Shown here one piece after another: positions 18,901-26,382 of a DNA stretch of 64,000 bases. The stretch is taken from positions 143,856-207,855 of IMG/VR virus record IMGVR_UViG_3300042340_000379; one strand, given 5' to 3'. The notes below the pieces were generated by a model, which saw nothing but the letters and a program-made list of their open reading frames with translations, was not told the origin of the DNA and did no database searches. Source of the stretch: a virus. Position numbers and translations under genes: made by a program. The stretch's first letter is position 1, and each line of letters begins with the position of its first letter.

Positions 18901-21900
18901 TGGGCGGTTAAAAGAAGAGCAGCGCGTTATTAAAAAAACTCGTGAGAGAGTTTTTAAGCAAGAACGGGGTGCAAACTACCAAGCGTATAGACTTGATGGG
19001 CTTAGCCAAAGATATAACCATGCTCAAGCTGAGATATATGGTGCTAGAGATAACTCTCAACGAGAACTGAGAGAGCTAAATCCTGAACTCAATCGATTGC
19101 GCAAAGATACAAAATTTATGCAGCGGCAGTTTGTTCAAAACAAACTTCACCAGTTTGTTGTTGAAGGCCAGCACGTTTCTATCTTTAACAAAGAATTTAT
19201 TGCTGGAATTGGCGCACGCGATGGAGTTGTGCAAAGCGAGCTACGAAGCATGATTGCTCAAGCTCCTGAGGGATTTGTCGAAGGACTTAGCTCAGGAGAA
19301 ATTTCAGACCAAAACTACTATGACAAGTTTGTGTCAGTTCTAAGTAAAGTAGACCAGCAAGGTCAAAACATCTACAGAGCTGAGCTGGCCGGAATTGAAA
19401 GCGCAATGGGCCACGCTCTTAGAGATGGCTCAGGTTCTAGAAGCGATCAGCGTCAAATCAAAAAATACATGGGGCGGCGAGCTGCCTTTAACCAAACTCA
19501 GCAAATTGGGTTTGACTTCAAACCTCAAGAATTCGCTGCTCTTCAAAAGCTTCAATCACTGACTGGCTACGTTAACAGAGCGGGTGGCCCTAGCGGCGGC
19601 TCTATTGTTAACCAGCAGCACTCAATCCAAAACGTTGAGCGTCTAAAAAACAAACAAGTCTCTGAAGGCAACCAACTCTCACTAGCTCTTGATGGAAACC
19701 AGACCGCGCTAATTGTCTCAATGTATGGCCGGTTTGGCGTGCAGGGCGGTGACTTTGACGGTGACGCTTACCAGCTCGTCTTTGGATTTAGAGACATTCA
19801 AGAGTCCTTAGTTAAATCAATCAACAAACGGAATCAGATGGAAGATTCCAAATTGGCCCTTGAGCTTGAAATGGGGAGCGGGGAATATGGCAGAGATGTT
19901 CTTTTGCGTCGAGCCCAGCTTAGCAACCAAATTCGAGTTGAACAACAAGGAATTGACGGTCTAATCGGAAAACTTGATAACCAATTCCAAATGGCTGGAG
20001 AGCAGATAAGCCAAGGTGTTCGTCGTCACGTCTCTTCTTTAACAGGTGTTCCCTTGTCAATTATGTTGAACAAGGACGTGTACAGTGATGAACAAGTCTC
20101 TAATATGATCGAGCAGCAACGGGGGATTACGCCTGGCTTAACCGACTTTGGAGATTCTTATGGTGGCGAGGCCACGTCTTACGGCTTCTTATTCAACGAC
20201 ATTAACCAAGACCTTGGAAGTCTAAACGGAAGTCTTGGAGATTACCTAGACACTAAATTGGAAGGAAAGCCCTACGGATTAGACAAAGCTCAGCTTAGCC
20301 AATTTAAGCAGTTGACAGAAGAAGCCATGTCTAAACTTGACTTGGTAAACTCAAATGCTTCTGAACGAGCCCAAGCCTTTGGAGTAGAGTTGGGAACTCT
20401 AAATAACCTGCGCATGAGTTTGGATACCACCCAAAAGTTCATTCAGTCAGCGGCGGGTACAGTTCTTGACATGAAGTCTTTTGATTTAATGCAAGATGCA
20501 ATTGGTTATGTGGGTACTTCTCTAATCGGGGAAGGCTACAACGCAATCACCAGCATGATAGGCCGGTCTACCCTAGCGCGAACTTTAGCTCATGGACTTG
20601 GCGCTGAGTCAATGGTCGGCTTAGACACCGCAGCCCTAAATCTTGGAGGACAAATTCAAGAAAGACTTGATTATCTATTTGCTGGTGGAGAGAAAGCAAA
20701 TACGTCCAGCAATATTAAAGAGAAGTTCGCAGTCGATGAGATAAAACGCACCGCCTATTTTGCTCAAGAGAAAAGCCAACAAATTAGCGGTAAGCTGACC
20801 ATGATTCAGCAAATGATCCGAGACTCTCTAAAACCCAAAGAGGCTGGAGGTCTTATTGGAGCCATAGTTGATAACTCTGCAGATGGGGAAGCGTTCAGAG
20901 AAAAGTTTGACCGACTAGAGAAAAAGGAAGAGCGTTTAGACGCGCTACGAAACTTTGTGTCTACTAGAGCCGTTACCTCAATGGTAGATACAAATGAGCG
21001 GGGGCTCATCAACGCTTTTGGTGCCATCTTCTTAATGGCTGATTACACCAAGGAAAGTTCTCCTGAGAAAATGCTTAGCGACAAATCTGATCGCTATAGT
21101 GTTCTGCGCCAAACTCGAGAGCTATATGAAAAACAGTCTTCCAGGCTTCAGCAAGGTAAAGGTTTAAGTTCAGATTTAGATACTATCACGCGCCTCCGTC
21201 TTCAAGACCCAGAGTTTAGAGACAAGATGGTAAATGATGATGGGTTCCTAATCCGTCAGACCGTTGTTGACTTAATCAATAGTGCTACTGCACAAGAGAC
21301 AACCTCCAAATACTTAGGTTACGATGCTAATGATAGAGTTAGACAAGCCAACGTAATAAGAGAACAGTACATTGGTGCTTTAGCATCAGAGCGTGGACTT
21401 CTCGATGCTTCGTCTGACTTCTACTTTAAAAACGAGCAGCATCAAATGGCTATGATGAGTGCTCTTAATATCAAAGAACAGGACATTCTTGGCTATACTC
21501 AAGGCCAAGTTCAGAATGTATTTTCAGATAGTAATGCAGCTTTTAAAGCTTTAACGGAAAGAACATTTGTTGAGTCAACTTATCTAGGAATGGGACAGGA
21601 AGACTTAGAGTTCTCCAGAAATGTCATTCAGGCTGGTCGCTCCTTAGAGTTTATGGAGTTTGGGAACCAAATAGCATTTGCGCCTTTTGCAGCAGCTCAA
21701 AGCGAAAACCTTGTAGCTATAGAACAGTTAATGCGTCGGGGTAAATTAGATGACCCTGCTTTAATGAGAGAGGTTCAAATCAACAGCTCGGCAAGATTGT
21801 TTGATGCAATCGCCAAGGTCAGCACAAAACTTACCTCTCAGTATGGTTCTTTAGAATCAGCCATTAGTAAAGAGGAAGTGTATAAAGGCTATTCTCAAAT

Positions 21901-22999
21901 GGCAGAGCTGGCTGGAGTATTTGATGTTAGTCGTGATGAATCTAACATGCTTTCTTTAGCCATGGCAGCTAAACCTGACGGTAAGCAGTCTATCTTCGAG
22001 CAGCTTGCTGATTTGTCAGCTGGTCGCGCTAATGTTGAAGAGAAATATAACCAAATTTCAGATATTCACCAGGAAATGAGTACTGCTACTGGAACTCGTA
22101 AACAGTTTCTAGAGCAGCATCTAGCTCTACTTGAAGGTTCACTTGACTCTTATAGACAAGGAATTTCAACAAATGACACCAGCGCAGTAAGAACCGCACT
22201 GGCTGAAATTGGAAATAAAGAACGTCAATTTAGAACTGATCAGTTTAAAAAAGACGAGCGCGGCAGGCGGCTATTAATTCATAGCGCTGGAATGATGCAC
22301 GTCGCGTCAGGTTCTCAAAGTATGGGCGTGGTCAATACGCTTGGTCTGTTTGCAGCCCCTGTTGTTGGAGCTGCTCTTATGAGTGGCGCTGGATTAGATG
22401 AGCGGCTAGTCCTGGGCGGGTACGATTTAATGCAGGGTCTATCTACAGCTGAAGGATTTGCGGATAACAAAATGGCTCAGGCGACTAACAGCATGTTTAT
22501 CATGAGCCGATTACGCCAGCAAATGGCCGAGCAAGAAAGTCTATTTCTAGGTTCTGTAAAAGGCGTAGCGACAGAAGCACTTTACACAGGCCTAGCAGGG
22601 CTCGCCAGCCAAGCGTCCACCAGCCTTATGCGAGCAGCCGGGGCGCGGCAGGCAGCAGGAGGTTTAGGATCCGCACTTGCTGAAGCAGTCGTGACAGCGG
22701 CTGCTTTAGCTTTTTCTCGTAAAGGAAGCCAGTATGGCGTTCAAGACGAGGATTACAGTAGTCTAATGGCGCAATCTTTGTTAGACATGGCTCAGTCTAC
22801 AGAGAACATGATACAAGCTATGATTGAGAGGGCCCAAGACATTGAGGTCGAAACAGAAGACCAAATTGTCACGTTTGACTTTGATGCATCTATGGCACCC
22901 ACAGAATATGAAGAGCGGGTGACTGCTGGGTGGATTGAGTTCTCTGTTGCCTCTGATGAGTTTGATTCTGTCTACTCTGAAATTGGAAATTACGCTTAA
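12917..22999 (+). CDS. giant 3360-aa protein with RNA-polymerase-like DFDGD loop
   Basis: One continuous frame of 3360 residues. Residues 2279-2283 read DFDGD, preceded by GRFGVQGG and followed by AYQLVFGF, as in the catalytic loop of the double-psi beta-barrel that holds the Mg ions in multisubunit RNA polymerase beta-prime, in YonO-type single-chain polymerases and in the giant RNA polymerases of crAss-like phages. A long basic coiled coil lies at about 1934-2075, just before the barrel. The C-terminal 250 residues contain Ala/Gly-rich hydrophobic helices (GLFAAPVVGAALMSGAGL near 3143) typical of membrane-active or tape-measure segments. It lies beside the tail chaperone and no separate tape measure is visible, so a virion-packaged or injected polymerase, possibly doubling as tape measure, is the best guess. 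Alternative: a purely structural protein with a chance motif. Confidence 0.7.
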   Translation: MDPLFPELDPALIDNQNSEVREQIRRLEKSTPEDIARQELTTPDLNSIGISRGFRLHYGEVSDRPGTRYNMLGQKIYEPPTLAMESQVGFYEPVSVRANVSLDQSLQVRAVNAIDSINYGRSVLTGQQRTVTSGLNTMFGRQFRSLMYDQQVRAAGLMGLSREDTRALLGEPAVREGLYQDAGFRTPSLESIMENMGTGMPSAERISDINRMGFYADRYADPESVQKLYREVNQLKNALGDGIKSVEKRYAYRKVNGMYEKVLVGLKVGVRNYNDLFDGMGLYSGTSAPAVERETAFNFTVDSKGQVIELNTNRVISGSLMALGPSSISTIVGSSLIGGEGRRQSSSATALGLLATYARSSELEARHGVVDGVFNTMIAQGEYGALGRVFAEALVSRNEKYVASRGLKFGEVAGQMLSSVGHKDFKKGIHELIESISYRGLEYYSSLHTVFKESFDENTARMELFRNRQSLLTAAFDPLLNYTGGEGSRFDGLIDTTMKRVVDLIQSDSSTQRLKIAGQDVDISLFDDLKVAALNMSPTGRSAYDLRKSQVSRSILQLMMSPFLMPHESGYSGSQSSSRLGLFAMSETRGQRGMYELFAISPSKHTHGMKSTKPGEYYKPIGSQSAKSSVMKYIGGFYKFDDTAAKVAEFYETKTLFAGMPSLKRAKLDDIQIHMQKAGYKSSREIIEKYRAEMQLKEDKDIEVLLMPFRKPEQISQRLKNLVGGRPMLEIATGLRRAVMSQSGQQLRSYFSGGDYGVSLDVGKALSGNIPAALNDIQYQQMEQERSRIIAELGLDEKKITPRQQSELSRLLTSRMREIETQFNEGGGYIQGKAARLTMVGMGVNMLSDFMLVNQEYVNNTAFGYLHHSKFRVSATQNVRYEGVGRVTEADPYFDWKTNRLAEVFKAGTSIYLSPTPLKNERAMEILKKTAQSMRSEFLARGISKRESDAQVRRTLQSNFKFLESVDIKDGEVTNATMRAGAYSFDGNDMRFQGELVGSSLRLGMLPTNNRQRLGETGLSGATSLDFFDVKIPGVIRSVSKGLVTVANDINFAPSSGGYEADINFLVTSDIPSGSRSSSLTKGPWSMYESESFWARAREQAIQHSFVSKQTAQEGVFGILSPTAFKGYNYEAGLDILRDAESRRDLLAIPADQTAFLLGIAFMEKGEKGQRLKAAMREYAKTQSLGSSVGLLLEDVNSGSSIEKMRNLMLSTPDIIEFAGGQSLDQMGDYLAQRFETGDFDPIKKSLNRIVGKALDKSVQMEQYVEGQSSLVRTFQEGDFSVRSAGLVADVLNTTRQLIYGGMTVGDDPLQGYALVDKEKGARVDRFIEDKDFRAATLDIAQKMGVRSLLPSQLKLEGALSSLKEGDELYSQVESMLYLMHGHFSTSPLVARASNMLPSRILVAAGSEDAVALEFHYSLNLSKREFGMLRGTGVDIEKFTDLQAAYGVVATHGSANSTSRMMQVISPFSTDKTQAGVAKTMSRLIEGYNDFSGKFKFLGSVGNLSLLDEVVRSMVTGKTDRTLQLMASYDLANRALRHQKGLGQFTEQTVMNVAGAFNPGSLDLDSASFSQLADLANIYGVKGNTKEELAKGLRETGPILGRGIPYYGPSRNPFEIKRMAMARAVIDLSKRQKQKGHGSLVFGVTSDNEDVRDIMKRERLSAYGFGYSDFRQALDLVSDTQTGRLLSDGNGDKDHVQRIAGRLQDHDRSVELMMEKAAGTSDTESFVDVLYKVVSGAQQVIENTERGSDDYKRAERLRSEVYQTKSLLMPFVQTARDGSKGIISLYDPTEMGGQLRFTGTPAIRLGLDVLSKVPAQFEDHISEVVDRQRQIWEILPEFQSIMDRLTTGPIMDANLGEISVIEEMQRLAIQSQEDAALLFGSVMAQRSQGEKIKYPGVSFVAVADYLATPMEAFVGSRVMGTGLDQVVRDAQASLNGEERRNNRWEAERERLLKRAVTHSQSTEKSVQNKFKLAQRRRMELLRQRVNIRKNLNENVGRLKEEQRVIKKTRERVFKQERGANYQAYRLDGLSQRYNHAQAEIYGARDNSQRELRELNPELNRLRKDTKFMQRQFVQNKLHQFVVEGQHVSIFNKEFIAGIGARDGVVQSELRSMIAQAPEGFVEGLSSGEISDQNYYDKFVSVLSKVDQQGQNIYRAELAGIESAMGHALRDGSGSRSDQRQIKKYMGRRAAFNQTQQIGFDFKPQEFAALQKLQSLTGYVNRAGGPSGGSIVNQQHSIQNVERLKNKQVSEGNQLSLALDGNQTALIVSMYGRFGVQGGDFDGDAYQLVFGFRDIQESLVKSINKRNQMEDSKLALELEMGSGEYGRDVLLRRAQLSNQIRVEQQGIDGLIGKLDNQFQMAGEQISQGVRRHVSSLTGVPLSIMLNKDVYSDEQVSNMIEQQRGITPGLTDFGDSYGGEATSYGFLFNDINQDLGSLNGSLGDYLDTKLEGKPYGLDKAQLSQFKQLTEEAMSKLDLVNSNASERAQAFGVELGTLNNLRMSLDTTQKFIQSAAGTVLDMKSFDLMQDAIGYVGTSLIGEGYNAITSMIGRSTLARTLAHGLGAESMVGLDTAALNLGGQIQERLDYLFAGGEKANTSSNIKEKFAVDEIKRTAYFAQEKSQQISGKLTMIQQMIRDSLKPKEAGGLIGAIVDNSADGEAFREKFDRLEKKEERLDALRNFVSTRAVTSMVDTNERGLINAFGAIFLMADYTKESSPEKMLSDKSDRYSVLRQTRELYEKQSSRLQQGKGLSSDLDTITRLRLQDPEFRDKMVNDDGFLIRQTVVDLINSATAQETTSKYLGYDANDRVRQANVIREQYIGALASERGLLDASSDFYFKNEQHQMAMMSALNIKEQDILGYTQGQVQNVFSDSNAAFKALTERTFVESTYLGMGQEDLEFSRNVIQAGRSLEFMEFGNQIAFAPFAAAQSENLVAIEQLMRRGKLDDPALMREVQINSSARLFDAIAKVSTKLTSQYGSLESAISKEEVYKGYSQMAELAGVFDVSRDESNMLSLAMAAKPDGKQSIFEQLADLSAGRANVEEKYNQISDIHQEMSTATGTRKQFLEQHLALLEGSLDSYRQGISTNDTSAVRTALAEIGNKERQFRTDQFKKDERGRRLLIHSAGMMHVASGSQSMGVVNTLGLFAAPVVGAALMSGAGLDERLVLGGYDLMQGLSTAEGFADNKMAQATNSMFIMSRLRQQMAEQESLFLGSVKGVATEALYTGLAGLASQASTSLMRAAGARQAAGGLGSALAEAVVTAAALAFSRKGSQYGVQDEDYSSLMAQSLLDMAQSTENMIQAMIERAQDIEVETEDQIVTFDFDASMAPTEYEERVTAGWIEFSVASDEFDSVYSEIGNYA

Positions 23000-23030
23000 A
23001 GCCCTCGTTCGTTTAACCCCTATCTATTAA

Positions 23031-23221
23031 TTGACACTCCTCAGCCTAAAGGCGTGAGGATTCTTGGACTCACTATTGCCTGTAGGACTTGTCCTAGCAT
23101 GGTCTTACTTAGTGATACCTAGTCTTGCAACTAGCTTCTCAAGCGTGAATTGCCGTATGCCCTGCGGTACTACACCTATTCTAATATAAAGCCGTGCTAG
23201 AAGCACGGGGTTTTAAACCCA
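23031..23221 (-). mobile_element. IS200/IS605-type relic (PATE-like) with both ends
   Basis: Read on the minus strand, the left end carries the hairpin CCCCGTGCTTCTAGCACGG typical of IS200/IS605 left ends, and the right end carries CCTCACGCCTTTAGGCTGAG followed by GAGTGTCAA, typical of tnpB-side right ends. The 190 bases between hold no gene, so this is a palindrome-associated non-autonomous derivative. The right-end segment recurs identically at 48126-48169. In TnpB systems the RNA guide is read out just past this TCAA, so an orphan omega-RNA is conceivable but not shown. Confidence 0.65.
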
Positions 23222-23272
23222 TTTTTTCGATAAAAACCTTTTCTTTGTAAGGATTAGAGACAACCGGCGATC

Positions 23273-23307
23273 GTCAAGAATCCTTGGACGCCAAGATGGC
23301 ACAAAGA
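23273..23307 (+). repeat. direct repeat copy 1 (GTCAAGAATC...CAAAGA)
   Basis: About 35 bases (GTCAAGAATCCTTGGACGCC then AAGATGG) recur with few changes at 24113-24146. Each copy contains the small inverted repeat CTTGG...CCAAG. The two copies flank the exported-protein gene on its 3-prime and 5-prime sides, as if it had been inserted as a cassette or the repeats were regulatory. Confidence 0.6.
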
Positions 23308-23354
23308 ACCCCCTTTGGGGGGTGGAGGACTTGTGAGCGAGGATGCCTTTGTTA

Positions 23355-24017
23355 TTAAGAACCTGGGTATGAGTTCTCGAATAGCCATTCACCCTGAACC
23401 ATTCCTCCCGTTTTTGAAAGGCGATCTACAATCTCGGTCGTAAAAGCCGTCTTGGGCTTTGTGTTGATCCGCTGGGCTTCAATGTCTGCAACTCTAAGGT
23501 CATACTTCGGGCCGTCAGGTATCTGGTCAGCAGAGAGCTGGTCAGTCGCAGTCCTCATGTTTTTTACATACTGCTGATAGTCGTTCCAACCCATTTCCTT
23601 TAGCTGGTCGAGGGTATATATTCGGCTACCCTCTCCATCGACCAAGACTATGTACTTGATATTCTCCTGAGCCAGAGGGGCTGAGAGCCAGTCGCCCACG
23701 TCTAGGGTGCCCAGTTCATTCTTGTACCCCATACTCTGGCCCCAGGGTCTACATGCTTCGGCTGACTGCTCATGCCAGAACGCAGCGACCATCTCTGTAT
23801 GATTGTTGCGATCGATGGTGGCTTGCTGATCGATCGATATCGTCTCGGTTGGGTCGATGTCTGGGGAGACTTCTACCTCTCCGCATTCGTAGTAAGACTG
23901 CGCAGCGACATCCTGCTTAGGCCTTTCTGCGAGAATCTTGGGCGCTACGAATTGCGATCCCGCCACGATCGCGCCAACGCTAGATAGCGTCAGTATTGTG
24001 GAAACAATCTTGCTCAT
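23355..24017 (-). CDS. exported protein of unknown function, 220 aa
   Basis: Start chosen at ATG 24017 because it gives a clean signal peptide: MSK, a hydrophobic stretch (IVSTILTLSSVGAIVAGS) and an Ala-rich cleavage region near residue 29; the upstream in-frame start adds only a basic leader. The mature part is acidic with two Cys and no recognised domain. Opposite in orientation to its neighbours, flanked by the direct repeats at 23273 and 24113 and next to an IS200/IS605 relic, so it may be a recent cargo gene. Confidence 0.6.
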   Translation of the reverse strand: MSKIVSTILTLSSVGAIVAGSQFVAPKILAERPKQDVAAQSYYECGEVEVSPDIDPTETISIDQQATIDRNNHTEMVAAFWHEQSAEACRPWGQSMGYKNELGTLDVGDWLSAPLAQENIKYIVLVDGEGSRIYTLDQLKEMGWNDYQQYVKNMRTATDQLSADQIPDGPKYDLRVADIEAQRINTKPKTAFTTEIVDRLSKTGGMVQGEWLFENSYPGS

Positions 24018-24112
24018 AAGTTTCGTCCGTTGTGGTTGTAAAGGTCGGTCCACAAGAATACGTTTACTCTTGTCGACACTTTTTAGTATACGCCTAATTG
24101 CCGATCGCCACC

Positions 24113-24146
24113 CGTCAAGAATCTTTGGATGCCAAGATGGTCAAAG
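24113..24146 (+). repeat. direct repeat copy 2 (GTCAAGAATC...CAAAGA)
   Basis: Second copy of the repeat at 23273-23307, with the same internal palindrome (CTTTGGATGCCAAG). It lies about 95 bases upstream of the start of the exported-protein gene and 37 bases before the small gene at 24184, so it may be in the promoter region of both. Confidence 0.6.
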
Positions 24147-24183
24147 ATCCATTGGCATAGCAACTCATCATGTTAGTCTAACA

Positions 24184-24345
24184 ATGGAGGAAGCAAACGC
24201 CTTTGTTCAAGCCTGGTCACAAGATAACCGGCCTCACATTCAAAATATGCCTGAGGCTGCTAAGCTTAAGGCAGGCGATCGAGAGTTCTTTATTAGTGGG
24301 ATACCTCCCGAAGCTTTCGACAAAATGTTTTCTGACGAAGAATAA
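24184..24345 (+). CDS. small acidic protein, 53 aa
   Basis: ATG at 24184 opens a 53-codon frame (MEEANAFVQAWSQDNRPHIQ) followed within 45 bases by an intrinsic terminator, which supports it as a real single-gene unit. Helical and acidic, no domain recognised. The upstream direct repeat lies about 40 bases before the start. The longer frame beginning further upstream runs through the divergent promoter region and is unlikely. Confidence 0.45.
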   Translation: MEEANAFVQAWSQDNRPHIQNMPEAAKLKAGDREFFISGIPPEAFDKMFSDEE

Positions 24346-24386
24346 TAATGGATCTCTCTACTGCCTGTAGAGATTAATAGAAAGAC

Positions 24387-24413
24387 GGGCTGCATCCAGC
24401 GGCCCTCTTTTTT
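24387..24413 (+). terminator. intrinsic terminator
   Basis: GGGCTGC/GCGGCCC stem (one G-U pair), five-base loop ATCCA, then TCTTTTTT. It separates the 53-aa gene from the tail-gene block that begins at 24462. Confidence 0.75.
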
Positions 24414-24461
24414 GCCAAAAATTGAACGGTTTAGCTAAGCTGCCGCTGGTAAGCTTAGTAA

Positions 24462-24977
24462 ATGAGCGCCTCTACCCCCCTTATTGGAATTGCCCACCAA
24501 ATTACCCGGTTTCTTAGAGACCAGGTTCACCTTATGGCGATAGGGAATACTGTCACACCCTGGGCTACAGAAGGAATCGCGCCTTCTATTCCAACTACTC
24601 TGCTAGCTCTTCCTGAAATCTGCGGCTACTTCCCAATCAAAAGAGCAAGCCCAATTGTCCCTCACCAAAATGGAGAGATTCTTTCAGATGGGAGAAAATG
24701 GATTGAAGTTCATGGAAATGAGACAGACCTAGCCGCCGCTGCTTGTCGAGCTATTCTGTTTGAAGCCGACATTCGCCACTCGGTTATTCCTATTCAAGTT
24801 CTTAAATATAGAAGCGCGGGGCTGTTCACAGGCTGCTTTGTCAATGAGGCGATCGACGCTCAAAGCTTCTTTCTGCCTAACGAAATCGTTGGCTACTTAG
24901 ACAGCGCTTGGTACTTTCCTGCAATAGAAGTTCAAAGCAATCAAATTCAAACTCTCCAACTTATTAGGAGATTCTGA
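24462..24977 (+). CDS. putative tail/baseplate-block protein, 171 aa
   Basis: First gene of the plus-strand structural block after the accessory insert. A 171-residue alpha/beta protein (LIGIAHQITRFLRDQVHLMA) with no recognised domain. Its TGA overlaps the ATG of the next gene (TGATG). A role in tail or baseplate assembly is inferred from being coupled to a series of fibre-like genes. Confidence 0.6.
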   Translation: MSASTPLIGIAHQITRFLRDQVHLMAIGNTVTPWATEGIAPSIPTTLLALPEICGYFPIKRASPIVPHQNGEILSDGRKWIEVHGNETDLAAAACRAILFEADIRHSVIPIQVLKYRSAGLFTGCFVNEAIDAQSFFLPNEIVGYLDSAWYFPAIEVQSNQIQTLQLIRRF

Positions 24978-26377
24978 TGCTCGCAAACTTTGCTCTCCTA
25001 ACAGGTTTAAGAGCGTTAATTGACCGCTTTGGTGGTCGGCAAAACATTCCCGAAGAAGAAATTACGGCTTTTATTGGAGCTCAAGCAACAGGCTCTACAG
25101 CCAGAGCTGATATAGAAAAGTTGTTTGAAACTCTTGAAGAAGCTCCTGAGATTATAGAAACACTTGCAGAAGAAGCTGCTGTAAGGTCTATTCTTTCAGA
25201 CCTTTCTCCAAACTTACAGTACGAAGATGAATCCCAAAATGGATTCTCTGCTTATGGTTACTTAGACTCAATTGTTTCTTCAGGTGGTGATAGCGCTAGG
25301 ATCACTCGGCTCTTCGACCCTGACCGGCAAGACTACTTTGGAATCAAATACTACGACAAGTTTACTGGCAAAGGGCGCTACTTTAGATTTAGTTTATTGC
25401 CCGCCATTGAGAACAAAATCTCTCCTTTAATTCCTGGGCAAACAGTCCCAGGAGTTCAACCTGGCATTATGATCAATACCGCCATGCGCCACAGGAATAT
25501 TTTAATTCCTGGCTCTACTCCTGTTTATCAAGCAATTGGCCTCGAGTCCGTTGAGATTCGTCTTTGTGGTTTGCTTAGCGGAGATGAAACTGTTATAAAT
25601 GACACGCCAGGCCCAATAACATTTACAGATAACGAGTTAGGTAATGCAACTAGTGGGTATGACCTCGCGCAATTTTTTAGAGAAGAAGTTGTAATTCCTG
25701 GGGTTCCTGTTGATGTTGAAATCTATGCTTCAGCAGGCCAAGTCGCGCCACTTCAACGAGAGGGCGCTAACCCTAACGGCTCAATTAAAATTAATGGGAG
25801 CCTTTTAATTAAAAGCTTTCGATCACTGTCAGCTCGAGCTTCAAGAGAATACTACTGCATCGATGCTTTTCTTATCAACTATAAATTAGAAAAACGAGCC
25901 GACCCTAAAGGAACTCAAAGCGCGGCAGACCTTGAGATTTGTCAGCTTTCAGCTCAGCAATGGAGAGAAAGCATAGGTGCTACAGATACATCTCCAGAGT
26001 CAGCTAGAGAAGGAAATCAAAATTCACCAGCTCCAGCCGAAGGGCAACCCGCAACCCCTACAGTAGTCCAGTTACCAGAACCTGTATCAAACGCTTGCTT
26101 AACCCTTCTTGCATCTAATGGGTTTGACATTTCAGATTTAAACAAAGCCCCTGAGCCCCCTCCTGTTCCAAGCACTGTTCCTGCTGCAATGGTTGGAGAA
26201 GGAGAGAGGGATAATAATGCTACAACGCCAGCTACAAGTGAAGTTGGAGCAAATGCTCAAACTGCTGGACAAGCTGCTCAACAGGGATTAGAAAATTTTT
26301 CTAATGTTGTTGGTGCTCAAGAACCTCTAAGAGCCCCTCAAGTGCTTATACAAAGAAACACTCAAGTAGCCCCTTAA
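24977..26377 (+). CDS. putative tail/baseplate protein, 466 aa
   Basis: A 466-residue protein with three regions: a helical N-terminal 75 residues (DIEKLFETLEEAPEIIETLA), a beta-rich core of about 250 residues with GKGRYFRFSLLPA and GSLLIKSFRSLSARASREYY, and a C-terminal 130 residues that are low complexity (Pro, Ala, Gln, Asn), as in flexible tail proteins. Translationally coupled to the previous gene. The SFRS-x-ARASREYYCID segment recalls baseplate hub-like proteins, but not firmly enough to name. Confidence 0.6.
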   Translation: MLANFALLTGLRALIDRFGGRQNIPEEEITAFIGAQATGSTARADIEKLFETLEEAPEIIETLAEEAAVRSILSDLSPNLQYEDESQNGFSAYGYLDSIVSSGGDSARITRLFDPDRQDYFGIKYYDKFTGKGRYFRFSLLPAIENKISPLIPGQTVPGVQPGIMINTAMRHRNILIPGSTPVYQAIGLESVEIRLCGLLSGDETVINDTPGPITFTDNELGNATSGYDLAQFFREEVVIPGVPVDVEIYASAGQVAPLQREGANPNGSIKINGSLLIKSFRSLSARASREYYCIDAFLINYKLEKRADPKGTQSAADLEICQLSAQQWRESIGATDTSPESAREGNQNSPAPAEGQPATPTVVQLPEPVSNACLTLLASNGFDISDLNKAPEPPPVPSTVPAAMVGEGERDNNATTPATSEVGANAQTAGQAAQQGLENFSNVVGAQEPLRAPQVLIQRNTQVAP

Positions 26378-26382
26378 CTTTT

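Noticed and set aside
20806-21027. Minus-strand frames within the giant gene (also at 13421, 13712 and 14331)
   Set aside because: Antisense shadows of a continuous long reading frame, without ribosome sites.
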